Shown here: piece by piece, positions 9,401-19,051 of the stretch
How the letters are laid out: the number at the start of each line of letters is the position of its first letter
Position numbering within the stretch: position 1 is the first letter of the stretch
Assembly (NCBI GenBank): GCA_963776205.1
Contig: CAVZLR010000001.1
Span: forward strand, 620,001-684,000
Length of the DNA: 64,000 nucleotides
Source of the DNA: UBA4459 sp963776205
Lineage (GTDB): Bacteria > Bacteroidota > Bacteroidia > Bacteroidales > F082
Direction of reading: 5' to 3'
Position numbers and translations under genes: made by a program
Notes under the pieces: model-generated
Database searches by the model: none
Told to the model about the DNA's origin: nothing
The model's input: the letters and a program-made list of their open reading frames with translations, nothing else

Positions 9401-12400
9401 TGAGAATGTTGTTCTCACAGTTTCTCATACAAACGTCTCTTGTAACGGATTAGCTGACGGTACAATCACAGCTTCGGCAGTGCCTACTTCGGCTGTCATT
9501 ACTGTTGATGGTGTTACATATGACCCAGATGCTACTTACGGACCGGGTACTTATACTGTTGTAGCTACCATCCCTGGTGGTAACGATGGTGAAGAGTGTA
9601 CCGATACCGAAGAAGTAACTATTACACAACCTGAGAATGTTGTTCTCACAGTTTCTCATACAAACGTCTCTTGTAACGGATTAGCTGACGGTACAATCAC
9701 AGCTTCGGCAGTGCCTACTTCGGCTGTCATTACTGTTGATGGTGTTACATATGACCCAGATGCTACTTACGGACCGGGTACTTATACTGTTGTAGCTACC
9801 ATCCCTGGTGGTAACGATGGTGAAGAGTGTACCGATACCGAAGAAGTAACTATTACACAACCTGAGAATGTTGTTCTCACAGTTTCTCATACAAACGTCT
9901 CTTGTAACGGATTAGCTGACGGTACAATCACAGCTTCGGCAGTGCCTACTTCGGCTGTCATTACTGTTGATGGTGTTACATATGACCCAGATGCTACTTA
10001 CGGACCGGGTACTTATACTGTTGTAGCTACCATCCCTGGTGGTAACGATGGTGAAGAGTGTACCGATACCGAAGAAGTAACTATTACACAACCTGAGAAT
10101 GTTGTTCTCACAGTTTCTCATACAAACGTCTCTTGTAACGGATTAGCTGACGGTACAATCACAGCTTCGGCAGTGCCTACTTCGGCTGTCATTACTGTTG
10201 ATGGTGTTACATATGACCCAGATGCTACTTACGGACCGGGTACTTATACTGTTGTAGCTACCATCCCTGGTGGTAACGATGGTGAAGAGTGTACCGATAC
10301 CGAAGAAGTAACTATTACACAACCTGAGAATGTTGTTCTCACAGTTTCTCATACAAACGTCTCTTGTAACGGATTAGCTGACGGTACAATCACAGCTTCG
10401 GCAGTGCCTACTTCGGCTGTCATTACTGTTGATGGTGTTACATATGACCCAGATGCTACTTACGGACCGGGTACTTATACTGTTGTAGCTACCATCCCTG
10501 GTGGTAACGATGGTGAAGAGTGTACCGATACCGAAGAAGTAACTATTACACAACCTGAGAATGTTGTTCTCACAGTTTCTCATACAAACGTCTCTTGTAA
10601 CGGATTAGCTGACGGTACAATCACAGCTTCGGCAGTGCCTACTTCGGCTGTCATTACTGTTGATGGTGTTACATATGACCCAGATGCTACTTACGGACCG
10701 GGTACTTATACTGTTGTAGCTACCATCCCTGGTGGTAACGATGGTGAAGAGTGTACCGATACCGAAGAAGTAACTATTACACAACCTGAGAATGTTGTTC
10801 TCACAGTTTCTCATACAAACGTCTCTTGTAACGGATTAGCTGACGGTACAATCACAGCTTCGGCAGTGCCTACTTCGGCTGTCATTACTGTTGATGGTGT
10901 TACATATGACCCAGATGCTACTTACGGACCGGGTACTTATACTGTTGTAGCTACCATCCCTGGTGGTAACGATGGTGAAGAGTGTACCGATACCGAAGAA
11001 GTAACTATTACACAACCTGAGAATGTTGTTCTCACAGTTTCTCATACAAACGTCTCTTGTAACGGATTAGCTGACGGTACAATCACAGCTTCGGCAGTGC
11101 CTACTTCGGCTGTCATTACTGTTGATGGTGTTACATATGACCCAGATGCTACTTACGGACCGGGTACTTATACTGTTGTAGCTACCATCCCTGGTGGTAA
11201 CGATGGTGAAGAGTGTACCGATACCGAAGAAGTAACTATTACACAACCTGAGAATGTTGTTCTCACAGTTTCTCATACAAACGTCTCTTGTAACGGATTA
11301 GCTGACGGTACAATCACAGCTTCGGCAGTGCCTACTTCGGCTGTCATTACTGTTGATGGTGTTACATATGACCCAGATGCTACTTACGGACCGGGTACTT
11401 ATACTGTTGTAGCTACCATCCCTGGTGGTAACGATGGTGAAGAGTGTACCGATACCGAAGAAGTAACTATTACACAACCTGAGAATGTTGTTCTCACAGT
11501 TTCTCATACAAACGTCTCTTGTAACGGATTAGCTGACGGTACAATCACAGCTTCGGCAGTGCCTACTTCGGCTGTCATTACTGTTGATGGTGTTACATAT
11601 GACCCAGATGCTACTTACGGACCGGGTACTTATACTGTTGTAGCTACCATCCCTGGTGGTAACGATGGTGAAGAGTGTACCGATACCGAAGAAGTAACTA
11701 TTACACAACCTGAGAATGTTGTTCTCACAGTTTCTCATACAAACGTCTCTTGTAACGGATTAGCTGACGGTACAATCACAGCTTCGGCAGTGCCTACTTC
11801 GGCTGTCATTACTGTTGATGGTGTTACATATGACCCAGATGCTACTTACGGACCGGGTACTTATACTGTTGTAGCTACCATCCCTGGTGGTAACGATGGT
11901 GAAGAGTGTACCGATACCGAAGAAGTAACTATTACACAACCTGAGAATGTTGTTCTCACAGTTTCTCATACAAACGTCTCTTGTAACGGATTAGCTGACG
12001 GTACAATCACAGCTTCGGCAGTGCCTACTTCGGCTGTCATTACTGTTGATGGTGTTACATATGACCCAGATGCTACTTACGGACCGGGTACTTATACTGT
12101 TGTAGCTACCATCCCTGGTGGTAACGATGGTGAAGAGTGTACCGATACCGAAGAAGTAACTATTACACAACCTGAGAATGTTGTTCTCACAGTTTCTCAT
12201 ACAAACGTCTCTTGTAACGGATTAGCTGACGGTACAATCACAGCTTCGGCAGTGCCTACTTCGGCTGTCATTACTGTTGATGGTGTTACATATGACCCAG
12301 ATGCTACTTACGGACCGGGTACTTATACTGTTGTAGCTACCATCCCTGGTGGTAACGATGGTGAAGAGTGTACCGATACCGAAGAAGTAACTATTACACA

Positions 12401-15400
12401 ACCTGAGAATGTTGTTCTCACAGTTTCTCATACAAACGTCTCTTGTAACGGATTAGCTGACGGTACAATCACAGCTTCGGCAGTGCCTACTTCGGCTGTC
12501 ATTACTGTTGATGGTGTTACATATGACCCAGATGCTACTTACGGACCGGGTACTTATACTGTTGTAGCTACCATCCCTGGTGGTAACGATGGTGAAGAGT
12601 GTACCGATACCGAAGAAGTAACTATTACACAACCTGAGAATGTTGTTCTCACAGTTTCTCATACAAACGTCTCTTGTAACGGATTAGCTGACGGTACAAT
12701 CACAGCTTCGGCAGTGCCTACTTCGGCTGTCATTACTGTTGATGGTGTTACATATGACCCAGATGCTACTTACGGACCGGGTACTTATACTGTTGTAGCT
12801 ACCATCCCTGGTGGTAACGATGGTGAAGAGTGTACCGATACCGAAGAAGTAACTATTACACAACCTGAGAATGTTGTTCTCACAGTTTCTCATACAAACG
12901 TCTCTTGTAACGGATTAGCTGACGGTACAATCACAGCTTCGGCAGTGCCTACTTCGGCTGTCATTACTGTTGATGGTGTTACATATGACCCAGATGCTAC
13001 TTACGGACCGGGTACTTATACTGTTGTAGCTACCATCCCTGGTGGTAACGATGGTGAAGAGTGTACCGATACCGAAGAAGTAACTATTACACAACCTGAG
13101 AATGTTGTTCTCACAGTTTCTCATACAAACGTCTCTTGTAACGGATTAGCTGACGGTACAATCACAGCTTCGGCAGTGCCTACTTCGGCTGTCATTACTG
13201 TTGATGGTGTTACATATGACCCAGATGCTACTTACGGACCGGGTACTTATACTGTTGTAGCTACCATCCCTGGTGGTAACGATGGTGAAGAGTGTACCGA
13301 TACCGAAGAAGTAACTATTACACAACCTGAGAATGTTGTTCTCACAGTTTCTCATACAAACGTCTCTTGTAACGGATTAGCTGACGGTACAATCACAGCT
13401 TCGGCAGTGCCTACTTCGGCTGTCATTACTGTTGATGGTGTTACATATGACCCAGATGCTACTTACGGACCGGGTACTTATACTGTTGTAGCTACCATCC
13501 CTGGTGGTAACGATGGTGAAGAGTGTACCGATACCGAAGAAGTAACTATTACACAACCTGAGAATGTTGTTCTCACAGTTTCTCATACAAACGTCTCTTG
13601 TAACGGATTAGCTGACGGTACAATCACAGCTTCGGCAGTGCCTACTTCGGCTGTCATTACTGTTGATGGTGTTACATATGACCCAGATGCTACTTACGGA
13701 CCGGGTACTTATACTGTTGTAGCTACCATCCCTGGTGGTAACGATGGTGAAGAGTGTACCGATACCGAAGAAGTAACTATTACACAACCTGAGAATGTTG
13801 TTCTCACAGTTTCTCATACAAACGTCTCTTGTAACGGATTAGCTGACGGTACAATCACAGCTTCGGCAGTGCCTACTTCGGCTGTCATTACTGTTGATGG
13901 TGTTACATATGACCCAGATGCTACTTACGGACCGGGTACTTATACTGTTGTAGCTACCATCCCTGGTGGTAACGATGGTGAAGAGTGTACCGATACCGAA
14001 GAAGTAACTATTACACAACCTGAGAATGTTGTTCTCACAGTTTCTCATACAAACGTCTCTTGTAACGGATTAGCTGACGGTACAATCACAGCTTCGGCAG
14101 TGCCTACTTCGGCTGTCATTACTGTTGATGGTGTTACATATGACCCAGATGCTACTTACGGACCGGGTACTTATACTGTTGTAGCTACCATCCCTGGTGG
14201 TAACGATGGTGAAGAGTGTACCGATACCGAAGAAGTAACTATTACACAACCTGAGAATGTTGTTCTCACAGTTTCTCATACAAACGTCTCTTGTAACGGA
14301 TTAGCTGACGGTACAATCACAGCTTCGGCAGTGCCTACTTCGGCTGTCATTACTGTTGATGGTGTTACATATGACCCAGATGCTACTTACGGACCGGGTA
14401 CTTATACTGTTGTAGCTACCATCCCTGGTGGTAACGATGGTGAAGAGTGTACCGATACCGAAGAAGTAACTATTACACAACCTGAGAATGTTGTTCTCAC
14501 AGTTTCTCATACAAACGTCTCTTGTAACGGATTAGCTGACGGTACAATCACAGCTTCGGCAGTGCCTACTTCGGCTGTCATTACTGTTGATGGTGTTACA
14601 TATGACCCAGATGCTACTTACGGACCGGGTACTTATACTGTTGTAGCTACCATCCCTGGTGGTAACGATGGTGAAGAGTGTACCGATACCGAAGAAGTAA
14701 CTATTACACAACCTGAGAATGTTGTTCTCACAGTTTCTCATACAAACGTCTCTTGTAACGGATTAGCTGACGGTACAATCACAGCTTCGGCAGTGCCTAC
14801 TTCGGCTGTCATTACTGTTGATGGTGTTACATATGACCCAGATGCTACTTACGGACCGGGTACTTATACTGTTGTAGCTACCATCCCTGGTGGTAACGAT
14901 GGTGAAGAGTGTACCGATACCGAAGAAGTAACTATTACACAACCTGAGAATGTTGTTCTCACAGTTTCTCATACAAACGTCTCTTGTAACGGATTAGCTG
15001 ACGGTACAATCACAGCTTCGGCAGTGCCTACTTCGGCTGTCATTACTGTTGATGGTGTTACATATGACCCAGATGCTACTTACGGACCGGGTACTTATAC
15101 TGTTGTAGCTACCATCCCTGGTGGTAACGATGGTGAAGAGTGTACCGATACCGAAGAAGTAACTATTACACAACCTGAGAATGTTGTTCTCACAGTTTCT
15201 CATACAAACGTCTCTTGTAACGGATTAGCTGACGGTACAATCACAGCTTCGGCAGTGCCTACTTCGGCTGTCATTACTGTTGATGGTGTTACATATGACC
15301 CAGATGCTACTTACGGACCGGGTACTTATACTGTTGTAGCTACCATCCCTGGTGGTAACGATGGTGAAGAGTGTACCGATACCGAAGAAGTAACTATTAC

Positions 15401-18400
15401 ACAACCTGAGAATGTTGTTCTCACAGTTTCTCATACAAACGTCTCTTGTAACGGATTAGCTGACGGTACAATCACAGCTTCGGCAGTGCCTACTTCGGCT
15501 GTCATTACTGTTGATGGTGTTACATATGACCCAGATGCTACTTACGGACCGGGTACTTATACTGTTGTAGCTACCATCCCTGGTGGTAACGATGGTGAAG
15601 AGTGTACCGATACCGAAGAAGTAACTATTACACAACCTGAGAATGTTGTTCTCACAGTTTCTCATACAAACGTCTCTTGTAACGGATTAGCTGACGGTAC
15701 AATCACAGCTTCGGCAGTGCCTACTTCGGCTGTCATTACTGTTGATGGTGTTACATATGACCCAGATGCTACTTACGGACCGGGTACTTATACTGTTGTA
15801 GCTACCATCCCTGGTGGTAACGATGGTGAAGAGTGTACCGATACCGAAGAAGTAACTATTACACAACCTGAGAATGTTGTTCTCACAGTTTCTCATACAA
15901 ACGTCTCTTGTAACGGATTAGCTGACGGTACAATCACAGCTTCGGCAGTGCCTACTTCGGCTGTCATTACTGTTGATGGTGTTACATATGACCCAGATGC
16001 TACTTACGGACCGGGTACTTATACTGTTGTAGCTACCATCCCTGGTGGTAACGATGGTGAAGAGTGTACCGATACCGAAGAAGTAACTATTACACAACCT
16101 GAGGAACTGATCGCTGAAATCTCATACGAGCCAATCGAATGCTTTGGCGGGACTACTACAGTTGAAATTATAGTCAATGGTGGTACTCCTGGATATATAT
16201 ACACATTCAATGGTGTAACAAATAGCATAGGCGTGTTTGAAAACATTGGTGCCGGAGTTGATTATTCCTGGTCTGTTGTGGATGCTAATGATTGCTCTAT
16301 CAATGGTACTGTGACGATCACCGAGCCTGGTGAGATATTTGTCAACGCTGGTGAAGACGGAGAAATTTGCGAAACTGATTCTTATCAATTGCAGGGAAGC
16401 GCAGAAAACTATGAATCTGCATTATGGACAGGAGGCACTGGTACGTTCTCTGATGCAACAGATCTTAATGCAGTTTACACACCTGGTATAGGGGAAACAG
16501 GAGCAGTAACATTAACTCTCACAGCTTATGGTATCGGGAATTGTCCGGATGCAGAAGATAGCATGACGCTTATAATCCATGGTGCACCAACAGCTTACGC
16601 TGGTGAAGATGCCACCGTTTGTGAAGATGAAATGTACGACCTTGATGATGCCACTGCGACAAATTATGAAACAGTCCGCTGGTATACTTCCGGTGACGGA
16701 CATTTTAATAATGCAACCGTACTTAATACAAAATATACTCCTGGTGAATCTGATATAGCTCATGGATTTGTAACATTAACATTGTACGCATACGGGAGTG
16801 AACTCTGTGAAGATGCTTCTGATGAAATGACCTTGTTTATAGAAGTTACCCCTGAAGCTGATGCCGGACCAAATGCCACAATTTGTGAAACTGATACTTA
16901 TTATCTTGAATTTGCTTCAGCTTCAAATTATGAATCATTGTTGTGGACTACTACAGGAGATGGAACTTTTAATGATGAAACAGCACTAAATCCTGTATAT
17001 ACACCGGGTAGTTCAGATATTACTTCTGGAAGTGTTGTTCTTATATTAACAGCTTACGGAAATGAACTATGTGGCGATGTGTCTGATGAAATGACATTAT
17101 CCCTGATTGAATCTCCAATAGTTTTCGCAGGTGAAGATGCTACTGTTTGCGATACTGAATTATATGAATTAAATGACGCTACTGCTGATAACTATACTTC
17201 ATTACTCTGGACAACAAGTGGTGACGGTGAATTCAGCAATACTACTATTTTAAATCCGGTTTATGCACCTGGCTCAGGTGACCTGATTACCGGAACCGTA
17301 ACCTTAACGCTTTCTGCTAACGGTATTGGATCATGTGGTGATGATTCTGATGAAATGACACTGACATTTAATTCAACACCTCAGGTATTTGCAGGCGAAG
17401 ATGCGAACATATGTGCTAATGAACCTTATACTTTATCAGATGCCACAGCCACAAATTACAGTTCCCTTCTATGGACAACCAATGGCGATGGTACATTTGA
17501 TAATGAAACTCTCTTAAATCCAATCTATACACCGGGTGTTGCTGATATCTCAGCAGGTAGCGTGGTGCTGTTCATCACTGCCTACAGTGGAACGTCTTGC
17601 CCTGATGTTACTGACGAGATGACCTTGTCTATCACGCTACAACCCGATGTATTTGCAGGTGAAGATGCAATTACTTGTGGTACTGGAGGTTTTGAATTAA
17701 CAGATGCTACCGCTGACATGTACGAATCATTGCTTTGGACTACTTCAGGTGATGGTGCATTTGATAACGCAAATATTTTACATCCGGTTTATGTACCTGG
17801 AGTAAACGATATTTCAGAGGGAAGTGTCATGTTGACACTTACAGCATTTGGCTCGGGTTCATGTGGAGAAGCGTCTGATGATATGATGCTGGAAATCGTT
17901 CCTGAACCTACTGTATTTGCAGGTATTGATGCTGAAACATGTGCTTCTGATGCAATTGTCGAATTAATTGGCTCATCAGCAACCAACTATGTGTCATTGA
18001 AGTGGACCACAAGTGGTGACGGATCGTTTGACGATAACACCATCCTTAATCCAATTTATACAGCAGGGGCCAATGATATAGCGGGCGGACAAGTTACTTT
18101 AACTTTGACTGCTTATGCCGCCGGTAATTGCGAAGACGCTTCTGCCAGTTTGGTATTGATGATCAACGATAACCCAGTAGCTAATGCAGGAAATGATCAG
18201 ACGATCCAAATAGGAACAAGTACAACCTTGGTTGGATCAGCTACGGGAGGCTCGGGTTTATTTGCTTACTATTGGACTCCAGAAGAATTATTAATGGATC
18301 CAAATGAACAGAATCCAACAACCGTAAATTTAAACACAAACCCAACGATGTTTATCCTTCAGGTAACTGATGGAATGTCAGGATGTTATGATTATGATAC

Positions 18401-18485
18401 TGTGCTGATCAACCTGGAGAATATTCCACAGGATATTATAGTTGCTGTAGATGATTATGACACAACGAACTTCAATACAACATAG
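6456..18485 (+). CDS. giant SprB-like surface adhesin (C-terminus displaced by stop and frameshifts)
   Basis: An open frame of 4009 residues. Layout: signal peptide about 1-28; unique N-terminal region with a pre-peptidase-like beta domain to about 590, including one Ig-like GDGTF unit near 520-595; two classical SprB-type repeats (VSCFGASDGSITVNAS; VSCNGGDDGEATASA) about 600-751; 32 copies of a 77-residue unit at 752-3215; a linker SprB-like unit to about 3285; seven Ig-like units of about 88 residues; a final PKD-like unit. SprB of Flavobacterium johnsoniae is a T9SS-exported gliding adhesin with similar repeats. The frame ends at TAG (18483-18485), where the sequence expects Gln; the type B sorting domain continues in other frames to about 19021. 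Followed by PorP/SprF and OmpA partners, as in sprB loci. Gliding versus plain adhesion cannot be decided here. Confidence 0.88.
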   Translation: MKYFTHNYQTKILLTLFLGLLSILSYGEGTKQTAPSEDDEVSLCVDHSTYGNFAQYNSTDAQRLYIRIQNPNSEKVYLGFSRGKSTPTGSEINSYFRIKDPNGNVVFGPQVLNNTTSNITGNTTQKWTKAKNGPNGIDGTTNGYNAFVFNPSGLPAGDYWIEFDRDGGFGTEVHYNYYDITVASGTTSKLGRVWSKRWALSLPDANENFNGAFYVFAPDYGSTTGDETQNGFVNKIDFNGAGFRPWYFNVSFNSTGTGNTGNTAQDRKSVWNALSTEPEYEVFLTDPDITIWQNGSYDDRIIINEMTRCGVDESCINVDVYATGDVEVLLDLYPATPDGIYTPGTADRIIVQNIDPSPGENPPFSVCVPWDGLDGLGNLVGVNVSVSVVVTFAQAAFHFPVYDVEENEDGYSVSSVRPTPPVGYQLNFYWDDSNISYSSNTGSPNVNLGGCLPATTPPGGCHTWDGFNSGANGSPQYGNNNTINTWWYANRDQASANLSMPDYIYAVGPTSPIYASPSEPIQVDGSFWWSGNGQYGDEVLWSTSGDGTFSENPSPSCTYNPGPNDLALGYVDITFTPDPDENCITPSYTFRIIFCTLDASVVTEDVSCFGASDGSITVNASNGSSPYQYSINGGSYGGSNVFGSLSSGTYYVTVKDANDCIVTINDIIITEAENDLTASIPSQSNVSCNGGDDGEATASATGGTPDYSYSWNTDPVQTTSTATGLAAGTYIVTVTDANGCTDTEEVTITQPENVVLTVSHTNVSCNGLADGTITASAVPTSAVITVDGVTYDPDATYGPGTYTVVATIPGGNDGEECTDTEEVTITQPENVVLTVSHTNVSCNGLADGTITASAVPTSAVITVDGVTYDPDATYGPGTYTVVATIPGGNDGEECTDTEEVTITQPENVVLTVSHTNVSCNGLADGTITASAVPTSAVITVDGVTYDPDATYGPGTYTVVATIPGGNDGEECTDTEEVTITQPENVVLTVSHTNVSCNGLADGTITASAVPTSAVITVDGVTYDPDATYGPGTYTVVATIPGGNDGEECTDTEEVTITQPENVVLTVSHTNVSCNGLADGTITASAVPTSAVITVDGVTYDPDATYGPGTYTVVATIPGGNDGEECTDTEEVTITQPENVVLTVSHTNVSCNGLADGTITASAVPTSAVITVDGVTYDPDATYGPGTYTVVATIPGGNDGEECTDTEEVTITQPENVVLTVSHTNVSCNGLADGTITASAVPTSAVITVDGVTYDPDATYGPGTYTVVATIPGGNDGEECTDTEEVTITQPENVVLTVSHTNVSCNGLADGTITASAVPTSAVITVDGVTYDPDATYGPGTYTVVATIPGGNDGEECTDTEEVTITQPENVVLTVSHTNVSCNGLADGTITASAVPTSAVITVDGVTYDPDATYGPGTYTVVATIPGGNDGEECTDTEEVTITQPENVVLTVSHTNVSCNGLADGTITASAVPTSAVITVDGVTYDPDATYGPGTYTVVATIPGGNDGEECTDTEEVTITQPENVVLTVSHTNVSCNGLADGTITASAVPTSAVITVDGVTYDPDATYGPGTYTVVATIPGGNDGEECTDTEEVTITQPENVVLTVSHTNVSCNGLADGTITASAVPTSAVITVDGVTYDPDATYGPGTYTVVATIPGGNDGEECTDTEEVTITQPENVVLTVSHTNVSCNGLADGTITASAVPTSAVITVDGVTYDPDATYGPGTYTVVATIPGGNDGEECTDTEEVTITQPENVVLTVSHTNVSCNGLADGTITASAVPTSAVITVDGVTYDPDATYGPGTYTVVATIPGGNDGEECTDTEEVTITQPENVVLTVSHTNVSCNGLADGTITASAVPTSAVITVDGVTYDPDATYGPGTYTVVATIPGGNDGEECTDTEEVTITQPENVVLTVSHTNVSCNGLADGTITASAVPTSAVITVDGVTYDPDATYGPGTYTVVATIPGGNDGEECTDTEEVTITQPENVVLTVSHTNVSCNGLADGTITASAVPTSAVITVDGVTYDPDATYGPGTYTVVATIPGGNDGEECTDTEEVTITQPENVVLTVSHTNVSCNGLADGTITASAVPTSAVITVDGVTYDPDATYGPGTYTVVATIPGGNDGEECTDTEEVTITQPENVVLTVSHTNVSCNGLADGTITASAVPTSAVITVDGVTYDPDATYGPGTYTVVATIPGGNDGEECTDTEEVTITQPENVVLTVSHTNVSCNGLADGTITASAVPTSAVITVDGVTYDPDATYGPGTYTVVATIPGGNDGEECTDTEEVTITQPENVVLTVSHTNVSCNGLADGTITASAVPTSAVITVDGVTYDPDATYGPGTYTVVATIPGGNDGEECTDTEEVTITQPENVVLTVSHTNVSCNGLADGTITASAVPTSAVITVDGVTYDPDATYGPGTYTVVATIPGGNDGEECTDTEEVTITQPENVVLTVSHTNVSCNGLADGTITASAVPTSAVITVDGVTYDPDATYGPGTYTVVATIPGGNDGEECTDTEEVTITQPENVVLTVSHTNVSCNGLADGTITASAVPTSAVITVDGVTYDPDATYGPGTYTVVATIPGGNDGEECTDTEEVTITQPENVVLTVSHTNVSCNGLADGTITASAVPTSAVITVDGVTYDPDATYGPGTYTVVATIPGGNDGEECTDTEEVTITQPENVVLTVSHTNVSCNGLADGTITASAVPTSAVITVDGVTYDPDATYGPGTYTVVATIPGGNDGEECTDTEEVTITQPENVVLTVSHTNVSCNGLADGTITASAVPTSAVITVDGVTYDPDATYGPGTYTVVATIPGGNDGEECTDTEEVTITQPENVVLTVSHTNVSCNGLADGTITASAVPTSAVITVDGVTYDPDATYGPGTYTVVATIPGGNDGEECTDTEEVTITQPENVVLTVSHTNVSCNGLADGTITASAVPTSAVITVDGVTYDPDATYGPGTYTVVATIPGGNDGEECTDTEEVTITQPENVVLTVSHTNVSCNGLADGTITASAVPTSAVITVDGVTYDPDATYGPGTYTVVATIPGGNDGEECTDTEEVTITQPENVVLTVSHTNVSCNGLADGTITASAVPTSAVITVDGVTYDPDATYGPGTYTVVATIPGGNDGEECTDTEEVTITQPENVVLTVSHTNVSCNGLADGTITASAVPTSAVITVDGVTYDPDATYGPGTYTVVATIPGGNDGEECTDTEEVTITQPEELIAEISYEPIECFGGTTTVEIIVNGGTPGYIYTFNGVTNSIGVFENIGAGVDYSWSVVDANDCSINGTVTITEPGEIFVNAGEDGEICETDSYQLQGSAENYESALWTGGTGTFSDATDLNAVYTPGIGETGAVTLTLTAYGIGNCPDAEDSMTLIIHGAPTAYAGEDATVCEDEMYDLDDATATNYETVRWYTSGDGHFNNATVLNTKYTPGESDIAHGFVTLTLYAYGSELCEDASDEMTLFIEVTPEADAGPNATICETDTYYLEFASASNYESLLWTTTGDGTFNDETALNPVYTPGSSDITSGSVVLILTAYGNELCGDVSDEMTLSLIESPIVFAGEDATVCDTELYELNDATADNYTSLLWTTSGDGEFSNTTILNPVYAPGSGDLITGTVTLTLSANGIGSCGDDSDEMTLTFNSTPQVFAGEDANICANEPYTLSDATATNYSSLLWTTNGDGTFDNETLLNPIYTPGVADISAGSVVLFITAYSGTSCPDVTDEMTLSITLQPDVFAGEDAITCGTGGFELTDATADMYESLLWTTSGDGAFDNANILHPVYVPGVNDISEGSVMLTLTAFGSGSCGEASDDMMLEIVPEPTVFAGIDAETCASDAIVELIGSSATNYVSLKWTTSGDGSFDDNTILNPIYTAGANDIAGGQVTLTLTAYAAGNCEDASASLVLMINDNPVANAGNDQTIQIGTSTTLVGSATGGSGLFAYYWTPEELLMDPNEQNPTTVNLNTNPTMFILQVTDGMSGCYDYDTVLINLENIPQDIIVAVDDYDTTNFNTT
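8709..16100 (+). repeat. 32 tandem 231-bp repeats, in frame and apparently identical
   Basis: The array spans exactly 7392 bp, 32 x 231. Each unit encodes 77 residues starting ENVVLTVSHTNVSCNG and ending DTEEVTITQP, with two Cys per unit. Translations in the forward frame and in an open reverse frame are the same in every copy, leaving almost no base free to differ. Exact identity continues 37 bp upstream (from 8672, the end of the preceding SprB unit) and 3 bp downstream (to 16103). The unit keeps SprB-repeat ends (VSCNG; CTDTEEVTITQP) but its middle (AVPTSAVITVDGVTYDPDA) differs from the usual SprB core. Confidence 0.97.
16330..18176 (+). repeat. seven diverged Ig-like domain repeats of about 264 bp
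   Basis: Units begin near 16330, 16590, 16855, 17119, 17382, 17646 and 17910. Each follows the pattern AGEDATVC...YxLxxATAxNYxSLLWTTSGDGxFxNxTxLNPxYTPGxxDIxxGxVTLTLTAxGxxxCxDxSDEMTL. Unlike the 77-residue array these copies have diverged widely, so the two arrays in one gene have had different histories. A related single copy (WSTSGDGTFSENPS) lies near 8060-8130. Confidence 0.85.
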
Positions 18486-19021
18486 GTTATTGATATTCTT
18501 TCAAACGACTCATATCCAAGCGAAGAAATCCAACCATAAGCATTTGTGACGAGCCTGTTAATGGATAGTTATCATAAATTCGGATGGCACTAGTAACTTA
18601 CACCCCTAATGAAGACTTATATTGGAGAGGATGCGTTCTGTTATAAAATTTGTGATGCTGAGCTCACGAATTTATGCGATTCAGCAATCGTTTATGTATA
18701 CATTAAAGAAAACACTCTGCCCTCCGATGATCTGATAATCTTCAATGCAGTTACACCTAATGGTGATGGTATCAAATGATACATGGATAATTCAAGGCAT
18801 TGAAAACTATCCAGACAACAAGGTATTTATTTTCAACCGTTGGGGGGATGAAATTCATTATCTAGAAGGATATGATAACACACGGGTATACTGGGACGGA
18901 AAAGACAAGAAAGACAAAGTGTTACCTGACGGTACATACTACTACGTATTCTACATAAAAATAGATGGCATTGAAGAAGGTATTCACAGGATGGGTATTC
19001 ATGCACGGTGCGCACCAATAA
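18486..19021 (+). pseudogene. detached C-terminus of the giant adhesin with T9SS type B sorting domain
   Basis: Following similarity across frames gives a continuous adhesin tail: VIDILSNDSYPSEEIQP, ISICDEPVNG, VIINSDGTVTYTPNED, YIGEDAFCYKICDAELTNLC, LIIFNAVTPNGDGI, NDTWIIQGIENYPDNKVFIF, NRWGDEI, then GWVFMHGAHQ and TAA at 19019-19021. This is the gliding-motility-associated (type B) C-terminal domain required for T9SS export and attachment. Frame changes are inferred near 18536, 18566, 18592, 18617, 18775 and 18988, all explainable as single-base insertions or deletions, plus the TAG at 18483. Codons between breaks are intact. The longest intact piece, 18745-19050, would start at an internal ATG and lack a signal peptide. 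See findings for sequencing error versus decay. Confidence 0.75.
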
Positions 19022-19051
19022 TAAAAATTGATAATGCTAAAAATTACTGAT

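Noticed and set aside
8757..15896. Thirty-one identical reverse-strand frames of 69 codons
   Set aside because: They are shadows of the 231-bp repeat read on the other strand, with no start context, promoter or protein character.
8709..16100. CRISPR array
   Set aside because: The repeats are contiguous 231-bp coding units without spacers; no cas genes are present.
18745..19050. Independent small gene encoding only a type B sorting domain
   Set aside because: The domain is continuous with the adhesin tail once indels are allowed, and it has no signal peptide.
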